NCBI RefSeq assembly: GCF_018343515.1
Contig: NZ_JAGYPD010000001.1
Span: forward strand, 186,001 to 250,000
Direction of reading: 5' to 3'
DNA from: Bacillus sp. FJAT-50079
Lineage (GTDB): Bacteria > Bacillota > Bacilli > Bacillales > Bacillaceae_C
DNA: 64,000 nt
In this document: piece by piece, positions 34,694 through 43,900 of the stretch
How positions within the stretch are numbered: the stretch's first letter is position 1
Layout of the letters: the number at the start of each line of letters is the position of its first letter
Notes under the pieces: model-generated
Told to the model about the DNA's origin: nothing
Seen by the model: only the letters and a program-made list of their open reading frames with translations
Databases searched by the model: none
Position numbers and translations under genes: made by a program

Positions 34694-35908
34694 TTAAATC
34701 AGCATTCCTGCAATTGCTGCGCTTAACAGGTTGGCTAATGTCGCCGCTATTACCGCTAGTAAACCCATCTCTGCAATATCTTGTCTTCTTGATGGTGCAA
34801 TTCCTCCTAATCCACCAATCATTAATGCAATTGCAGCTAGATTGGCAAAACCGCAAAGCGCGAAGCTAATCATCGCTACACTTTTAGCAGACAGATTAGC
34901 AATCTCAGGTGCAAAAGCAGTGTAGGCAACAAATTCGTTTAGCACAAACTTCTGTCCAATAAAAGAAGCAGCCTGTAACGCTTCATCCCACGGAACTCCG
35001 ATGAGGACGGCAAGCGGAAAGAAAATGTACCCCAAGATTTGTTCTAATGTTAACGTTCCAAATCCAAAGATCCCGCCAATTGATCCGATAATTGTATTAA
35101 TCAAAAAGATTAAAGAAATGAAAGCAAGTAATAATGCACCTACACCTGCTGCTATTTTTAATCCATCCGCTGCTCCACGCGCAGCTGCATCTACTACATT
35201 TCTTGATTCCTCATCTTTGATCATTTGGATGCGCACATCCGTGTTTAGTTGCTCTGTTTGTGGCATGATGATCTTTGCTAATAACAATCCTGCTGGAGCT
35301 CCCATAAAAGCAGCCGCTAATAAATACTCTAAAGGAACCCCAAGCATTGCATATCCCCCCAAAACAGAACCAGAAACACACGCCATACCTCCTACCATGA
35401 CGGCAAATAACTCCGATTTTGTCATTTTCTCAATATAGGGCTTAATGACCAATGGGGCTTCTGTTGGACCGAGAAAGATATTCGCTGCCGCTGACATCGA
35501 CTCTGGCTCACTTGTTTTCAGCATTTTTGCCAAAAAGCCACCTATTAGCTTTGTTGCAAACTGCATGACTCCTAAATAATAGAGAACTGATATTAATGAT
35601 GCAAAGAAAATAATAATTGGTAACACTTGTAATGCAAAGGTAAACCCTGCGTTATCTGCGTTCAATATTCCTCCAAACAGGAACTGAATTCCAGCATTGG
35701 ACGAGTCGATTACGTTTTGGACAATCGCTGAAAAATATTGGAGAATCTTTCTTCCCAATTGCCACTTCAATACTGCAAATGCAAAAATAAGCTGAATGGC
35801 TAACGCGCCAATGACTGTTCTTAGATTGATGGCATTGCGTTTTCTCGAAAGGGCTGCTGCTAATGCCAAAATTCCGATTATTCCTCCGACTCCCCAGATG
35901 TATTGCAT
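34694..35908 (-). CDS. nupC: Concentrative nucleoside transporter (NupC/CNT family)
   Basis: 404 residues, about ten hydrophobic segments. CNT-family motifs are visible: VLPIIIFFASLISVLYYLGVMQ, GPTEAPLVIKPYI, MACVSGSVLGGYA and GQKFVLNEFVAYTAF. It imports nucleosides with protons or sodium. It is the last gene of an operon with two nucleoside hydrolases, a ribokinase-like kinase and a DeoC-like aldolase, giving a complete nucleoside use pathway. GGGGGAGG precedes the ATG. Confidence 0.93.
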   Translation of the reverse strand: MQYIWGVGGIIGILALAAALSRKRNAINLRTVIGALAIQLIFAFAVLKWQLGRKILQYFSAIVQNVIDSSNAGIQFLFGGILNADNAGFTFALQVLPIIIFFASLISVLYYLGVMQFATKLIGGFLAKMLKTSEPESMSAAANIFLGPTEAPLVIKPYIEKMTKSELFAVMVGGMACVSGSVLGGYAMLGVPLEYLLAAAFMGAPAGLLLAKIIMPQTEQLNTDVRIQMIKDEESRNVVDAAARGAADGLKIAAGVGALLLAFISLIFLINTIIGSIGGIFGFGTLTLEQILGYIFFPLAVLIGVPWDEALQAASFIGQKFVLNEFVAYTAFAPEIANLSAKSVAMISFALCGFANLAAIALMIGGLGGIAPSRRQDIAEMGLLAVIAATLANLLSAAIAGMLI

Positions 35909-36062
35909 ATTTCCTCCCCCATCATCGTCGAATTATAAAATGTACAGACGAGATAGCATACAGAGGCGGCTACCCGCCTCTTATGCTTAACAAATTTGAG
36001 CAACACCGTTTCTATATATTTGCCTGTTTTTAGCTTGCTCGTAGACAATGTTCACAAGTTTT

Positions 36063-37019
36063 CTATTGTATCGCACGCAATACATCAAAAAGCATTTCTT
36101 TGAATGCATGACGGTCAATCGCTTCACAAACACGAACATTCTTTGTTCGTTCCAAACGGTTATTAATATCCACAAGACTATATCCTCTTGTAAGTTCGCC
36201 AACTAATTCAATATCTACATGATAAAGATTAGATTTAGTCATTATATCTTCATTTGCTGCAACCGCAGCTAAAAGTGTGTCCGGATGCGTAGTGCCGTTT
36301 AATTGATGGACACTTTTATTAAATTTCATAACAACCCGATTTACATCGGTGAAAAACTTTGCCCCTTTTGTTGCCAATTTCTCAATTTCCTCGTGGTCAC
36401 TGTCATCCATAATTGAATAGTTTGTACACATTTCCCAGCCAACCATAGTGATTGGAATACCCGAATGAAGGACAATTTTTGCAGCTTCCGGATCAACCCA
36501 GAAATTATATTCAGCACTTGGGGTAATATTTCCTAAAGCATTGTTTGTTCCACCCATGATATAGAGATGAGGAATTTTCGGAACGATTGTAGGATCTTTT
36601 TTAATTGCCATTGCTATATTCGTCAATGGCGCAATCGCTAATAAATGAATATCTCCAGGATATTTATGAACAGATTCTATTAGAAAATCAACAGCATGGC
36701 CTTCAGCTGGAGACTGGACTGCTTTTTCAAAAAATGAATCACCCATTCCATCTTTACCATGGACATCTTCAACAGTTCGATGTTCTCTTTCGCCCAGCCC
36801 CATTAACGGACGCTCACAACCTTTATATACTGGTACTTGTCCACTTTTTCCAGCGACCTGAATTGTGTAGAGCGCATTTTCAACCTGCTGATCAAATTGG
36901 ACATTTCCACCAGTTATCATGATCCCTTCTACTTGAAAATGATGAAGGGCTGTTAATATCGCAATCGTATCATCACCAGCTGTATCCGTATCAATAATTA
37001 CCTTTTTTCTCTCTATCAT
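36063..37019 (-). CDS. Nucleoside hydrolase (IunH/RihA-like)
   Basis: 318 residues. The calcium-binding DTDTAGDDTIA motif opens the protein, followed by LAIAPLTNIAMA, MGGTNNALGNITPSAEYNFWVDPEAA and a late HPDTLLA. It hydrolyses the N-glycosidic bond of nucleosides to base plus free ribose or deoxyribose. GGAGGGG gives a good start at 37019. Its 5' end overlaps the 3' end of the other hydrolase gene by 29 bases, indicating translational coupling. Confidence 0.92.
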   Translation of the reverse strand: MIERKKVIIDTDTAGDDTIAILTALHHFQVEGIMITGGNVQFDQQVENALYTIQVAGKSGQVPVYKGCERPLMGLGEREHRTVEDVHGKDGMGDSFFEKAVQSPAEGHAVDFLIESVHKYPGDIHLLAIAPLTNIAMAIKKDPTIVPKIPHLYIMGGTNNALGNITPSAEYNFWVDPEAAKIVLHSGIPITMVGWEMCTNYSIMDDSDHEEIEKLATKGAKFFTDVNRVVMKFNKSVHQLNGTTHPDTLLAAVAANEDIMTKSNLYHVDIELVGELTRGYSLVDINNRLERTKNVRVCEAIDRHAFKEMLFDVLRAIQ

Positions 37020-37992
37020 TTAGATTCCCCTCCGTTCTTAACTTGGCTAATTCCGTCATATAATCGAAAAATGCATCGCGATTCACATCATAAACTACAT
37101 TCACCCGGCGGCCATCAGCCGTTTCAACCGTACGTCCCTGACTTGGTCCATCTGTAATGACAATACTATTAACCGTTTTCACTTTAACCAGATCACTATT
37201 GCCAATAAACGCAGTTGTCAACACATCCCATAAATAGTACGTAGAATTGGTTGAAAAATGAACGAGAGGCGGAACCATAGCGTAACATTGACCTAGAAAA
37301 TCAGCCCCAATATATTTACGCTCTCTAGCCCACCGTTCACGCACATCCAAAGTCAAAGGTACTTGATTTGTGCTTTCAAGCGCTACTAAATCAATTTCTA
37401 TACTGCTTTCCCATACCCGAGCCGCGGCTTCTGGGTCCCAAAATACATTCCATTCTGCGGTCCCATCATGTTCAGGTTCGTGAACATTTCCAGCTTCACG
37501 AAAAGTGCCACCCATCCAAACGAGTCTTTCAATTTTCCCTTCAATATCCGGAGCATCATCTAACGCACGTGCAAGGTCAGTGAGAGGACCCGTGAATAAT
37601 AAAGTAGTTTTTTCAGTGGTATTACGAATAGCATCTATCATATGAAGGTGTGCCGGCTTTTTTGCTACCGGTGTGATAATTTTTCCGGCTTCATTTAAAA
37701 TCGGTAGTGCATCTACATAAAAGGCATGCATACGCCAATCTTTTGGGAATGGATTTTTCCCTCGAGAATTTGATTCTGCTACATCGAGCTCCCTATTTCC
37801 AAAGCGATCAATAATTTTTCGACTTGCAAAAACTGCTGGCTCCAAATAACAATCAGCCGGAATAACCGATACTCCTGTCAATTCGACATTATCCATTTTC
37901 AATAATAAAAATAATGAAACAAGATCATCGACTCCACCGTCGTGATTAAAATAAACATGCTTTTTCGTCATCTCTATTTTCATCCTTTTCAT
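36991..37992 (-). CDS. Nucleoside hydrolase family protein, divergent copy
   Basis: 333 residues. The metal-binding motif is NHDGGVDDLVS rather than DTDxGxDD, with LLFTGPLTDLARAL, WMGGTFREAGN and AEWNVFWDPEAAARVW later. It is distinct from the copy downstream, so the pair may divide purine and pyrimidine (or ribo- and deoxyribo-) nucleosides. It starts in an ATAATG overlap with the ribokinase stop; ATGs at 37992, 37983 and 37971 are all possible. Confidence 0.88.
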   Translation of the reverse strand: MKRMKIEMTKKHVYFNHDGGVDDLVSLFLLLKMDNVELTGVSVIPADCYLEPAVFASRKIIDRFGNRELDVAESNSRGKNPFPKDWRMHAFYVDALPILNEAGKIITPVAKKPAHLHMIDAIRNTTEKTTLLFTGPLTDLARALDDAPDIEGKIERLVWMGGTFREAGNVHEPEHDGTAEWNVFWDPEAAARVWESSIEIDLVALESTNQVPLTLDVRERWARERKYIGADFLGQCYAMVPPLVHFSTNSTYYLWDVLTTAFIGNSDLVKVKTVNSIVITDGPSQGRTVETADGRRVNVVYDVNRDAFFDYMTELAKLRTEGNLNDREKKGNY

Positions 37993-38936
37993 TATATCTC
38001 TACAATTTGTTTTTCAAATTCTTCAAGCTTCTCCCTTGTTGGGAGGCCTGGAATAACGTCTCTCTTCGTTACACAATAGGAGCCGACAATACTTGACTTC
38101 TCCACGGCTTCCTTCAATGGTAGTCCCTCCGCAAGATAAACAGCTAGCGCTCCTGTAAAGGAATCACCCGCTCCCGTCGTATCAACAGCTTCCACTTTAT
38201 AGGCAGGTACTTGTACCACAGCTTGTTGAGTTACAATTAATGCCCCATTTTCTCCTCGCGTTACAATCACAGCTTCTGGTCCCTTGTCTAATAGGTTAAA
38301 AGCAAGTTCTTCGCATTTTTGTATAGATAATGCTTCATTTGGATTTTCACCATTTAGGATAAGCAGCTCCGATTCATTCGGATTAATAATTGTTGTATAT
38401 TGTAACAACTCTAACGCTTCAATATTGGCAGGAGCAGGATTTAAAATCACCGTTTTTCCTGATTGCCAAGCATAACGCAAAGCCGATCTTACGGTGTCAA
38501 TACGATTTTCTAACTGACAAACAATAATATCAGCTTCATCAACCTTACTTAAAACGCTTTCATCATTTGGTAAAAGATCATGATTGGCCCCTGGATCAAC
38601 CAGAATGCAATTTTCGCCTTCTGCGTTTAAAAAAATGAAGCCAACCCCCGTACTTTTATTGTTTGAACGTCGTACGCCCGAAACATCAATGTTTTCAGCT
38701 TCGAGCATACGAAGTCCCTCATCTCCATAACGATCATTTCCCAGACAGCCAACAAACGCTACATCACCGCCAAGTCTAGCTGCTGCAACTGCTTGATTAG
38801 CTCCTTTTCCACCATTACTTTCGGAGAAATTATGCCCGATTAACGTTTCACCCCAAACAGGCACACGATCAGTTTGGCATGTTAAACCGACATTATAGCT
38901 GCCGATTACTAGAATCTTTTTTGCTTCTGTCTCCAT
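37992..38936 (-). CDS. Ribokinase-like PfkB sugar kinase
   Basis: 314 residues. The PfkB signatures SNGGKGANQAVAAARLGG (sugar site) and DTTGAGDSFTGAL (anion hole and catalytic Asp) are intact, with NPAPAN and NESE blocks as in ribokinase and deoxyribokinase. It phosphorylates ribose or 2-deoxyribose at O5. Since the pathway combines nucleoside hydrolases with a DeoC-like aldolase, deoxyribose may be a main substrate. AGGGGTGAAGAGGT precedes the ATG. Confidence 0.9.
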   Translation of the reverse strand: METEAKKILVIGSYNVGLTCQTDRVPVWGETLIGHNFSESNGGKGANQAVAAARLGGDVAFVGCLGNDRYGDEGLRMLEAENIDVSGVRRSNNKSTGVGFIFLNAEGENCILVDPGANHDLLPNDESVLSKVDEADIIVCQLENRIDTVRSALRYAWQSGKTVILNPAPANIEALELLQYTTIINPNESELLILNGENPNEALSIQKCEELAFNLLDKGPEAVIVTRGENGALIVTQQAVVQVPAYKVEAVDTTGAGDSFTGALAVYLAEGLPLKEAVEKSSIVGSYCVTKRDVIPGLPTREKLEEFEKQIVEI

Positions 38937-38958
38937 ACCTCTTCACCCCTTGTAAATC

Positions 38959-39708
38959 TTAATCACGCTGTAAAAAAGAAGCCACTGAATATTTATCAGA
39001 ACGTAACCATACATATGAAATTTCGACTGGTTTTGATTCATCTAAATACGTAATTTGATCCAAATATAGAACAGGAGTACCTATCGGTAACGATAAAAAT
39101 AATGCTTGTTCCTCTTCTAATGCTCTTGCTTCAAACTGACGGAAACCATACTTAATTTTTCGACCGCTGTTTTTTTCAATTGCTGCAAACAAATGTGTCT
39201 TTTCAAAGTCAACTTGTTCAATTCCTCGACAAAGTTCCATATCAATATAGTTTTCAAGTACAATGACCGGATCATCTCCGATGTATCGGACACGTTTTAA
39301 GTAAAGCACGGTTTGTCCATCTTTTAATGAAAACTTTTGCCGAATTGATGCTTTTGGCTGTATGATACTTTTTTCAATTACTTTCGTCTCAAACTTAATG
39401 CCTTCTCTTTCCATTGATTCTGCAAAAGAAATTAATTCTTGTCCAAAAGGATGTGATATTTTAGGTTCCGCAACAAACGTCCCTTTCCCTTGAATTTGAA
39501 TTAGAATCCCTTCTTTTATTAATGAAGAAATTGCTTTCCGAAGTGTCCCCCTACTAACATCAAGTTGCTTTGCTAACTCTTCTTCTGCAAGTAATTGATG
39601 ATTTTTCTCCCATTCTTTTGTAGAGACTTTTTCACGAATCCAATCGGCTATTTGACTATATAAAGGTCTTGGATCATTTTTATTTATTACATTTATTAGT
39701 TCGTTCAT
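38959..39708 (-). CDS. GntR/HutC-family regulator with UTRA domain
   Basis: About 249 residues. The wHTH contains PLYSQIADWIREKV...EEELAKQLDVSRGTLRKAISSLIKEGILIQIQGKGTFVAEP; the C-terminal UTRA ligand domain has VLYLKRVRYIGDDPVIVLENYI. The ATG at 39708 is used because GGGAGGG lies 8 bases upstream. It sits inside the nucleoside operon between deoC and the kinase and probably senses a sugar phosphate such as deoxyribose-5-P. The TATACG-rich repeat upstream of the deoC-like gene is its likely target. Confidence 0.88.
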   Translation of the reverse strand: MNELINVINKNDPRPLYSQIADWIREKVSTKEWEKNHQLLAEEELAKQLDVSRGTLRKAISSLIKEGILIQIQGKGTFVAEPKISHPFGQELISFAESMEREGIKFETKVIEKSIIQPKASIRQKFSLKDGQTVLYLKRVRYIGDDPVIVLENYIDMELCRGIEQVDFEKTHLFAAIEKNSGRKIKYGFRQFEARALEEEQALFLSLPIGTPVLYLDQITYLDESKPVEISYVWLRSDKYSVASFLQRD

Positions 39709-39809
39709 TAAAAATACCCTCCCGAATTTATTCCCCATACCATTATACCTTTGTTTAAATTATATAATAGATGGCTCCACCAACAATAATAAACTCGGGA
39801 TTTGGTTTA

Positions 39810-40502
39810 TTAGTAATCGCTTAAAGCCTCACCAGCACCTGTTACGATTTTCACACCTGCACTTGTACCAAGTAATACTGCACCCGCATTTAAAATGGTG
39901 GAGGCACTTTCGAAGTCACGAATACCACCAGATGCTTTGACTAATGCTTTGTCTCCTGCAATTTTCTTTAACAATTGAACATCTTCAACCGTTGCATGGC
40001 CACCTTTTCCCCAACCGCTTGAATTTTTCAAATAAGTCACACCCGCATTTAAAGCAATTTCAGCAGCTCGCACCTTTTCGTCTTGTGTTAGCATTCCGAA
40101 TTCAAGCATAACTTTTGTAACACGACCGTCCGCCGCTTTGACAATCTCCTTGATTTCGCTTTCAAATTCAGCGTACATTCCACTTTTAAAGAAACCAAAG
40201 TTTGGCATAAAATCAACTTGTTCTGCACCGAGTGCTACTACCTCAGCCATTTCACGAGCTTTACTTGTCGTAGTTAATCCACCCATTGGAAAACCAAGCG
40301 CTGTGCATACTTTAACATCTGATCCTGCTAAAATTGCCTTCGCTTCGTCAATCCAGCAAGGCTGCAGCATTACTCCATCAAATTTATATTCCATACAATC
40401 TTCACACAGTTTTAAAATATCTTCTCTAGATACATCGGGATTTACATTCGTATGCTGGATTTTACTTGCAATTTCTTGAACTGTATAAACTTTTGTTGTC
40501 AT
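39810..40502 (-). CDS. deoC: DeoC-like deoxyribose-phosphate aldolase
   Basis: 230 residues of class I aldolase DeoC type. The Schiff-base Lys is in TYLKNSSGWGKGG, where typical DeoC has KTSTGF, and the second Lys is in LVKASGGIRDF; VDFMPNFGFFKSG corresponds to the Asp region. The reaction is deoxyribose-5-P to acetaldehyde plus glyceraldehyde-3-P. The changed KTSTGF block is unusual and could mean a shifted substrate. It is the first gene of the nucleoside operon; AAAGGAGGAAG precedes the ATG. Confidence 0.85.
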   Translation of the reverse strand: MTTKVYTVQEIASKIQHTNVNPDVSREDILKLCEDCMEYKFDGVMLQPCWIDEAKAILAGSDVKVCTALGFPMGGLTTTSKAREMAEVVALGAEQVDFMPNFGFFKSGMYAEFESEIKEIVKAADGRVTKVMLEFGMLTQDEKVRAAEIALNAGVTYLKNSSGWGKGGHATVEDVQLLKKIAGDKALVKASGGIRDFESASTILNAGAVLLGTSAGVKIVTGAGEALSDY

Positions 40503-40516
40503 TTTTCTTCCTCCTT

Positions 40517-40552
40517 TATATACGTATATATACGTCTATGTACGAGTGTATA
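40517..40552. promoter_or_regulatory. Operator cluster of the nucleoside operon
   Basis: Immediately upstream of the DeoC-like gene, TATATACGTATATA is a perfect 14-bp palindrome, followed by overlapping GTATATATAC and by the related half-sites TATGTACG and GTATAC (as AGTGTATAC). This tandem TAC-rich dyad block overlaps the ribosome binding site and probable -10 region, so a bound GntR/HutC protein would block transcription. Confidence 0.55.
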
Positions 40553-41420
40553 CCTGTTTGATTAGTCTGTCAATATTTTTTTCTAGTTTTAGTTGATCAT
40601 GTTTAAAAAGATTTGTGTATTAATCAATAAAATAGGATGACATCCTGTTATTGAATGTCACCCTTAACAATATATTCCCGCGTTAAACATGGAAGCGTAC
40701 ACCAAACGAAAACTTAGATGATGCTTTTTAATTTCCCTTTGACATGGATCTCGATTGGAAGTTGTAAACAAGGTCAAAGATTTATTTATTTTGTCAAAAT
40801 ATTTTTATAAAGAAATCCCTCATAAAAGTATGTTGATCCCAGTTTATTAGCTTACAGATCAAAAGAAAGAAATAATATAATTAAGAATAAGTATGAAGCG
40901 AAAATTTGGAGTTTATAGACGGACTCATCAATCTGTTAAAAGTATAAAAAATGAATGGAAAAGATTTTGGGGGTTAGATAAAAATTTTTTTATTCAGTAA
41001 GCCTGCTTTTTAGGAGTCAGTTATATTAATGATCGGAGAGATTACGGCGTACAGTCGATATAAAGTAGCTGGTGTTTTATAAAAATTTAATATAAGCGTT
41101 GTTGTTTACTATCTCATTTTCCCATTAACATCAAAACTACTTCTTTTTTCTTTTTAACTATTAGGTATCAGATGTAATCCATCACAGCAAATGATTCAGG
41201 TAAACAAGACATAAAGCATTTAAGTATCTTTCATAATCACCATATGTGATTGATTCATCCCACCGAAAGGAAGGGTCAGAAGCGTGTAATTCAACTCTAT
41301 TAATAACTATTAAAGATCGAGAAGAACAGCCCACTACCATAAAGACTTCTTAGAGGAATGGGGAAAATATAAAAGCAACAATAAATCGAAATAAAAAGAA
41401 GAATGCAGGGATATAGTTGT
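40553..41420. other. Long intergenic region without a recognisable gene
   Basis: About 870 bases. Small dyads are visible, such as AGGATGACATCCT near 40632 and AATCACCATATGTGATT near 41235, but no ORF over about 50 codons has a good ribosome binding site or motif. It may be eroded coding DNA. Confidence 0.4.
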
Positions 41421-41451
41421 GGGACGGTTGCACATATAAGCAATCCGTCCC
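41421..41451 (-). terminator. Terminator of the GH1/ROK unit
   Basis: GGGACGGTTGC and GCAATCCGTCCC pair with a single bulged base over an 8-base loop, 17 bases after the ROK kinase stop. Confidence 0.55.
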
Positions 41452-41468
41452 ATCCCCATGTTCTCCAC

Positions 41469-42350
41469 CTATTCTTCCTTCATAAATCCATATACAGCTC
41501 CTAATAAATTTGCGTCTTGCCGTAATTTGCAAGATGCGATGATAGGTTTAATTTTCGCTAGGTCAACGGCTGAAATAATCTCATCAAGTTTCTTATTTAT
41601 ATTGATAATCAGATCTTCTCTTGCGCTGATGCCGCCGCCGATTAAGATAATTTCTGGGTCATAGATATATTGTAAATTATAAATCCCAACAGCTAATAAA
41701 TGATAAAATTCATCAATGGCCGTCATGCAAATTTCGTCCCCTGCCTCTGCCATTGAAAAAATTTCTTCTCCTGATAGCTCGTCTGGGTCGATCTGCTTTG
41801 CTTTTGCCACTTTTCGCACAAGTGCTTTCGTAGAGGCTACTCTGCTCCACACGTCATTGCTATCTGTAATGTTTGTGTTTAGAAGAATATAGCCGAATTC
41901 ACCACCATGCAGGTTTGCACCTTTATGCAAAAGTCCATTTTTAAAGATTGATCCACCAATACCCGTTCCAATCACCATCACCATTACATCGTTTTTTCCT
42001 TTGGCAGCGCCATTCCATACTTCTGCGTACCCTGCACAATTTGCATCATTCGCGATATATACGGGTAGTTTTGTTCGTTCTGACACTAACGCTTTTATAT
42101 TCGGCCCATGTATATAAGGAATCGCACTTGAGCCGTATATGATCCCTTCTTCAGAAACAGCACCTGGAATACTAATCGCAATTCCTTTAGCATCTGGACA
42201 AGATTGGCGATATGTTTCAATGAGATTCAATAAACCGTCAAGTGTCTTTGGAGTTTTTTCTTTATTGGATATGAGGATATGTGCATTCTCATTGACAACG
42301 CCACATTTAACAAAAGTTCCACCAATATCAAAGGCAATGTATTTTTGCAT
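41469..42350 (-). CDS. Zinc-less ROK sugar kinase (BglK-like)
   Basis: 293 residues. IAFDIGGTFVKCGV (phosphate loop), VYIANDANCAGYAE (catalytic Asp) and GTGIGGSIFKNG are intact, but after HGGEFGY the CxCGxxGC zinc cluster is missing, as in beta-glucoside kinases and N-acetylmannosamine-type kinases. The adjacent GH1 glycosidase supports phosphorylation of a beta-glucoside or of released glucose. GAGGGAAC precedes the ATG, 88 bases after the GH1 gene. Confidence 0.88.
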   Translation of the reverse strand: MQKYIAFDIGGTFVKCGVVNENAHILISNKEKTPKTLDGLLNLIETYRQSCPDAKGIAISIPGAVSEEGIIYGSSAIPYIHGPNIKALVSERTKLPVYIANDANCAGYAEVWNGAAKGKNDVMVMVIGTGIGGSIFKNGLLHKGANLHGGEFGYILLNTNITDSNDVWSRVASTKALVRKVAKAKQIDPDELSGEEIFSMAEAGDEICMTAIDEFYHLLAVGIYNLQYIYDPEIILIGGGISAREDLIININKKLDEIISAVDLAKIKPIIASCKLRQDANLLGAVYGFMKEE

Positions 42351-42438
42351 GTTAGTTCCCTCGTTTGTTGTCTTAATAGGACCAAACCCTTGGAATCTAT
42401 TGATTTCAAGGGCTTGGAGGTAGATTATTCATCTCAAC

Positions 42439-43878
42439 TTATTTATAAAAATCATCGTTCTCCGCTTCGAATTCTCTTGTTTCAATTACTTGTTTATACC
42501 AGTAAGCAGATTTCTTAAGCGCTCGATTTCGATTGTCTTCTAGATTTATTTCAACTAGGCCATAACGGTTTTTGAATGCATTCATTGGTGAGACGTTATC
42601 CGTGAATGCCCATAACATATAGCCTTTACAATTGGCTCCTTCATCAATTGCCTTTAGAAGCCATTTCAAATGCTCACTTATAAACTCAATTCGGTAATCA
42701 TCTTGAATGATTTGTTCTTCATTCTTGAATCGGCCTTCGTTTTCTACGCCCATTCCATTTTCTGTAATAAACCATTCGATGTTTCCGTACTTCTCTTTTA
42801 TTCTGATCGCCATATCAAACATAATTTGTGGGTAGATTTCCCAACCACGATATGGGTTCATTTTCTTACCTACTAGTTCGTGTTTTTCATAATAATATTC
42901 AGGATGGAAAGGTGTTTCATCATTCCATGCAGTTGTACGAGCTTTTACGCGATGCGGGAAATACAGATTAATGCCCGCATAATCAATCGTATTTTCCTTA
43001 ATGAGTTGAAGCTCTTCAGCTGTATGCTCAAAAGTAATATCGTGTTTTTCCATTACCTCAAATAATTCCTGTGGATACTCACCTTTAATCGCTGGATCTA
43101 AAAATACTCGATTGAAGAAAAGATCATACATTCTAGCCGCTTTTTGATCGTGTTCAGAAGATGAACGAGCATAGGTAACTTCTGGGTTTAGGATTGACCC
43201 AATTTTCGCTCCTGTCTTTTCTTTTAATCCCATTTCCTTAAATAACTTCACGACTTTAGCAGTAGCAAGTCCTTTGTTATAATTCCATTGCATCCATTTT
43301 TTTGTATTTTGTTCATATGGCCAACGGATGGCATCTAAGTATATGCGTGTTTGGACAACGACTGGCTCATTAAATACAAACCAGTGCTTTACACGATCCC
43401 CATAACGTTCGAATACTTTTTCCGCATATTTTACAAATAATTCAACTACGTGTTTTGAGCCCCAACCACCGTATTTTTCAAATAAATAAGCAGGCTGTTC
43501 ATAGTGCTCAAGACAGATCATTGGCTCTACACCATTTTTAATTAATTCATCAATCACATTTCCGATATATGTTGCGTATTCTTCATCAACAACAGCATTC
43601 TCATAATCCACTAAAAAACGCGACCAGTTAATAGATGTTCTAAAATGAGTGAGACCAATTTCCTTCATATAGCCAATATCTTCTTTATAGCGATTGTAAA
43701 AATCAGTTGCGCAAGCCGGACCATATCCGTTATGCCAAACATTTTTATTCTCTTTATACCATAGGTCTAAATAAGAATCTTGGAACTCTTTTTTACCAGA
43801 CCAGCCTTCAGTTTGCCAAGCTGAAGACGCCGCTCCAACGATAAAATCCTCAGGTAGCTTCATTGTTACTTTTTCCAT
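42439..43878 (-). CDS. Glycoside hydrolase family 1 (beta-glucosidase/6-phospho-beta-glucosidase)
   Basis: 479 residues. The acid/base Glu is in WFVFNEPV and the nucleophile in WFITENGMG. FIVGAASSAWQTEG, LTHFRTSINWSRF and a C-terminal KKSAYWYKQVI are typical. The aglycone/phosphate loop reads SPMNAFKNRYG, keeping the Ser and Tyr of 6-phospho enzymes but with Asn at the phosphate-binding Lys, so preference for phosphorylated or free beta-glucosides cannot be fixed. The ROK kinase next to it and an ABC importer upstream favour glycosides imported unphosphorylated. Confidence 0.9.
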   Translation of the reverse strand: MEKVTMKLPEDFIVGAASSAWQTEGWSGKKEFQDSYLDLWYKENKNVWHNGYGPACATDFYNRYKEDIGYMKEIGLTHFRTSINWSRFLVDYENAVVDEEYATYIGNVIDELIKNGVEPMICLEHYEQPAYLFEKYGGWGSKHVVELFVKYAEKVFERYGDRVKHWFVFNEPVVVQTRIYLDAIRWPYEQNTKKWMQWNYNKGLATAKVVKLFKEMGLKEKTGAKIGSILNPEVTYARSSSEHDQKAARMYDLFFNRVFLDPAIKGEYPQELFEVMEKHDITFEHTAEELQLIKENTIDYAGINLYFPHRVKARTTAWNDETPFHPEYYYEKHELVGKKMNPYRGWEIYPQIMFDMAIRIKEKYGNIEWFITENGMGVENEGRFKNEEQIIQDDYRIEFISEHLKWLLKAIDEGANCKGYMLWAFTDNVSPMNAFKNRYGLVEINLEDNRNRALKKSAYWYKQVIETREFEAENDDFYK

Positions 43879-43900
43879 TTCTCATCTCTCCCCAGTTTTT

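Noticed and set aside
35001-35438. 145-codon ORF antisense to nupC
   Set aside because: Proline- and Ala-rich antisense translation of a membrane protein gene, a common artefact.
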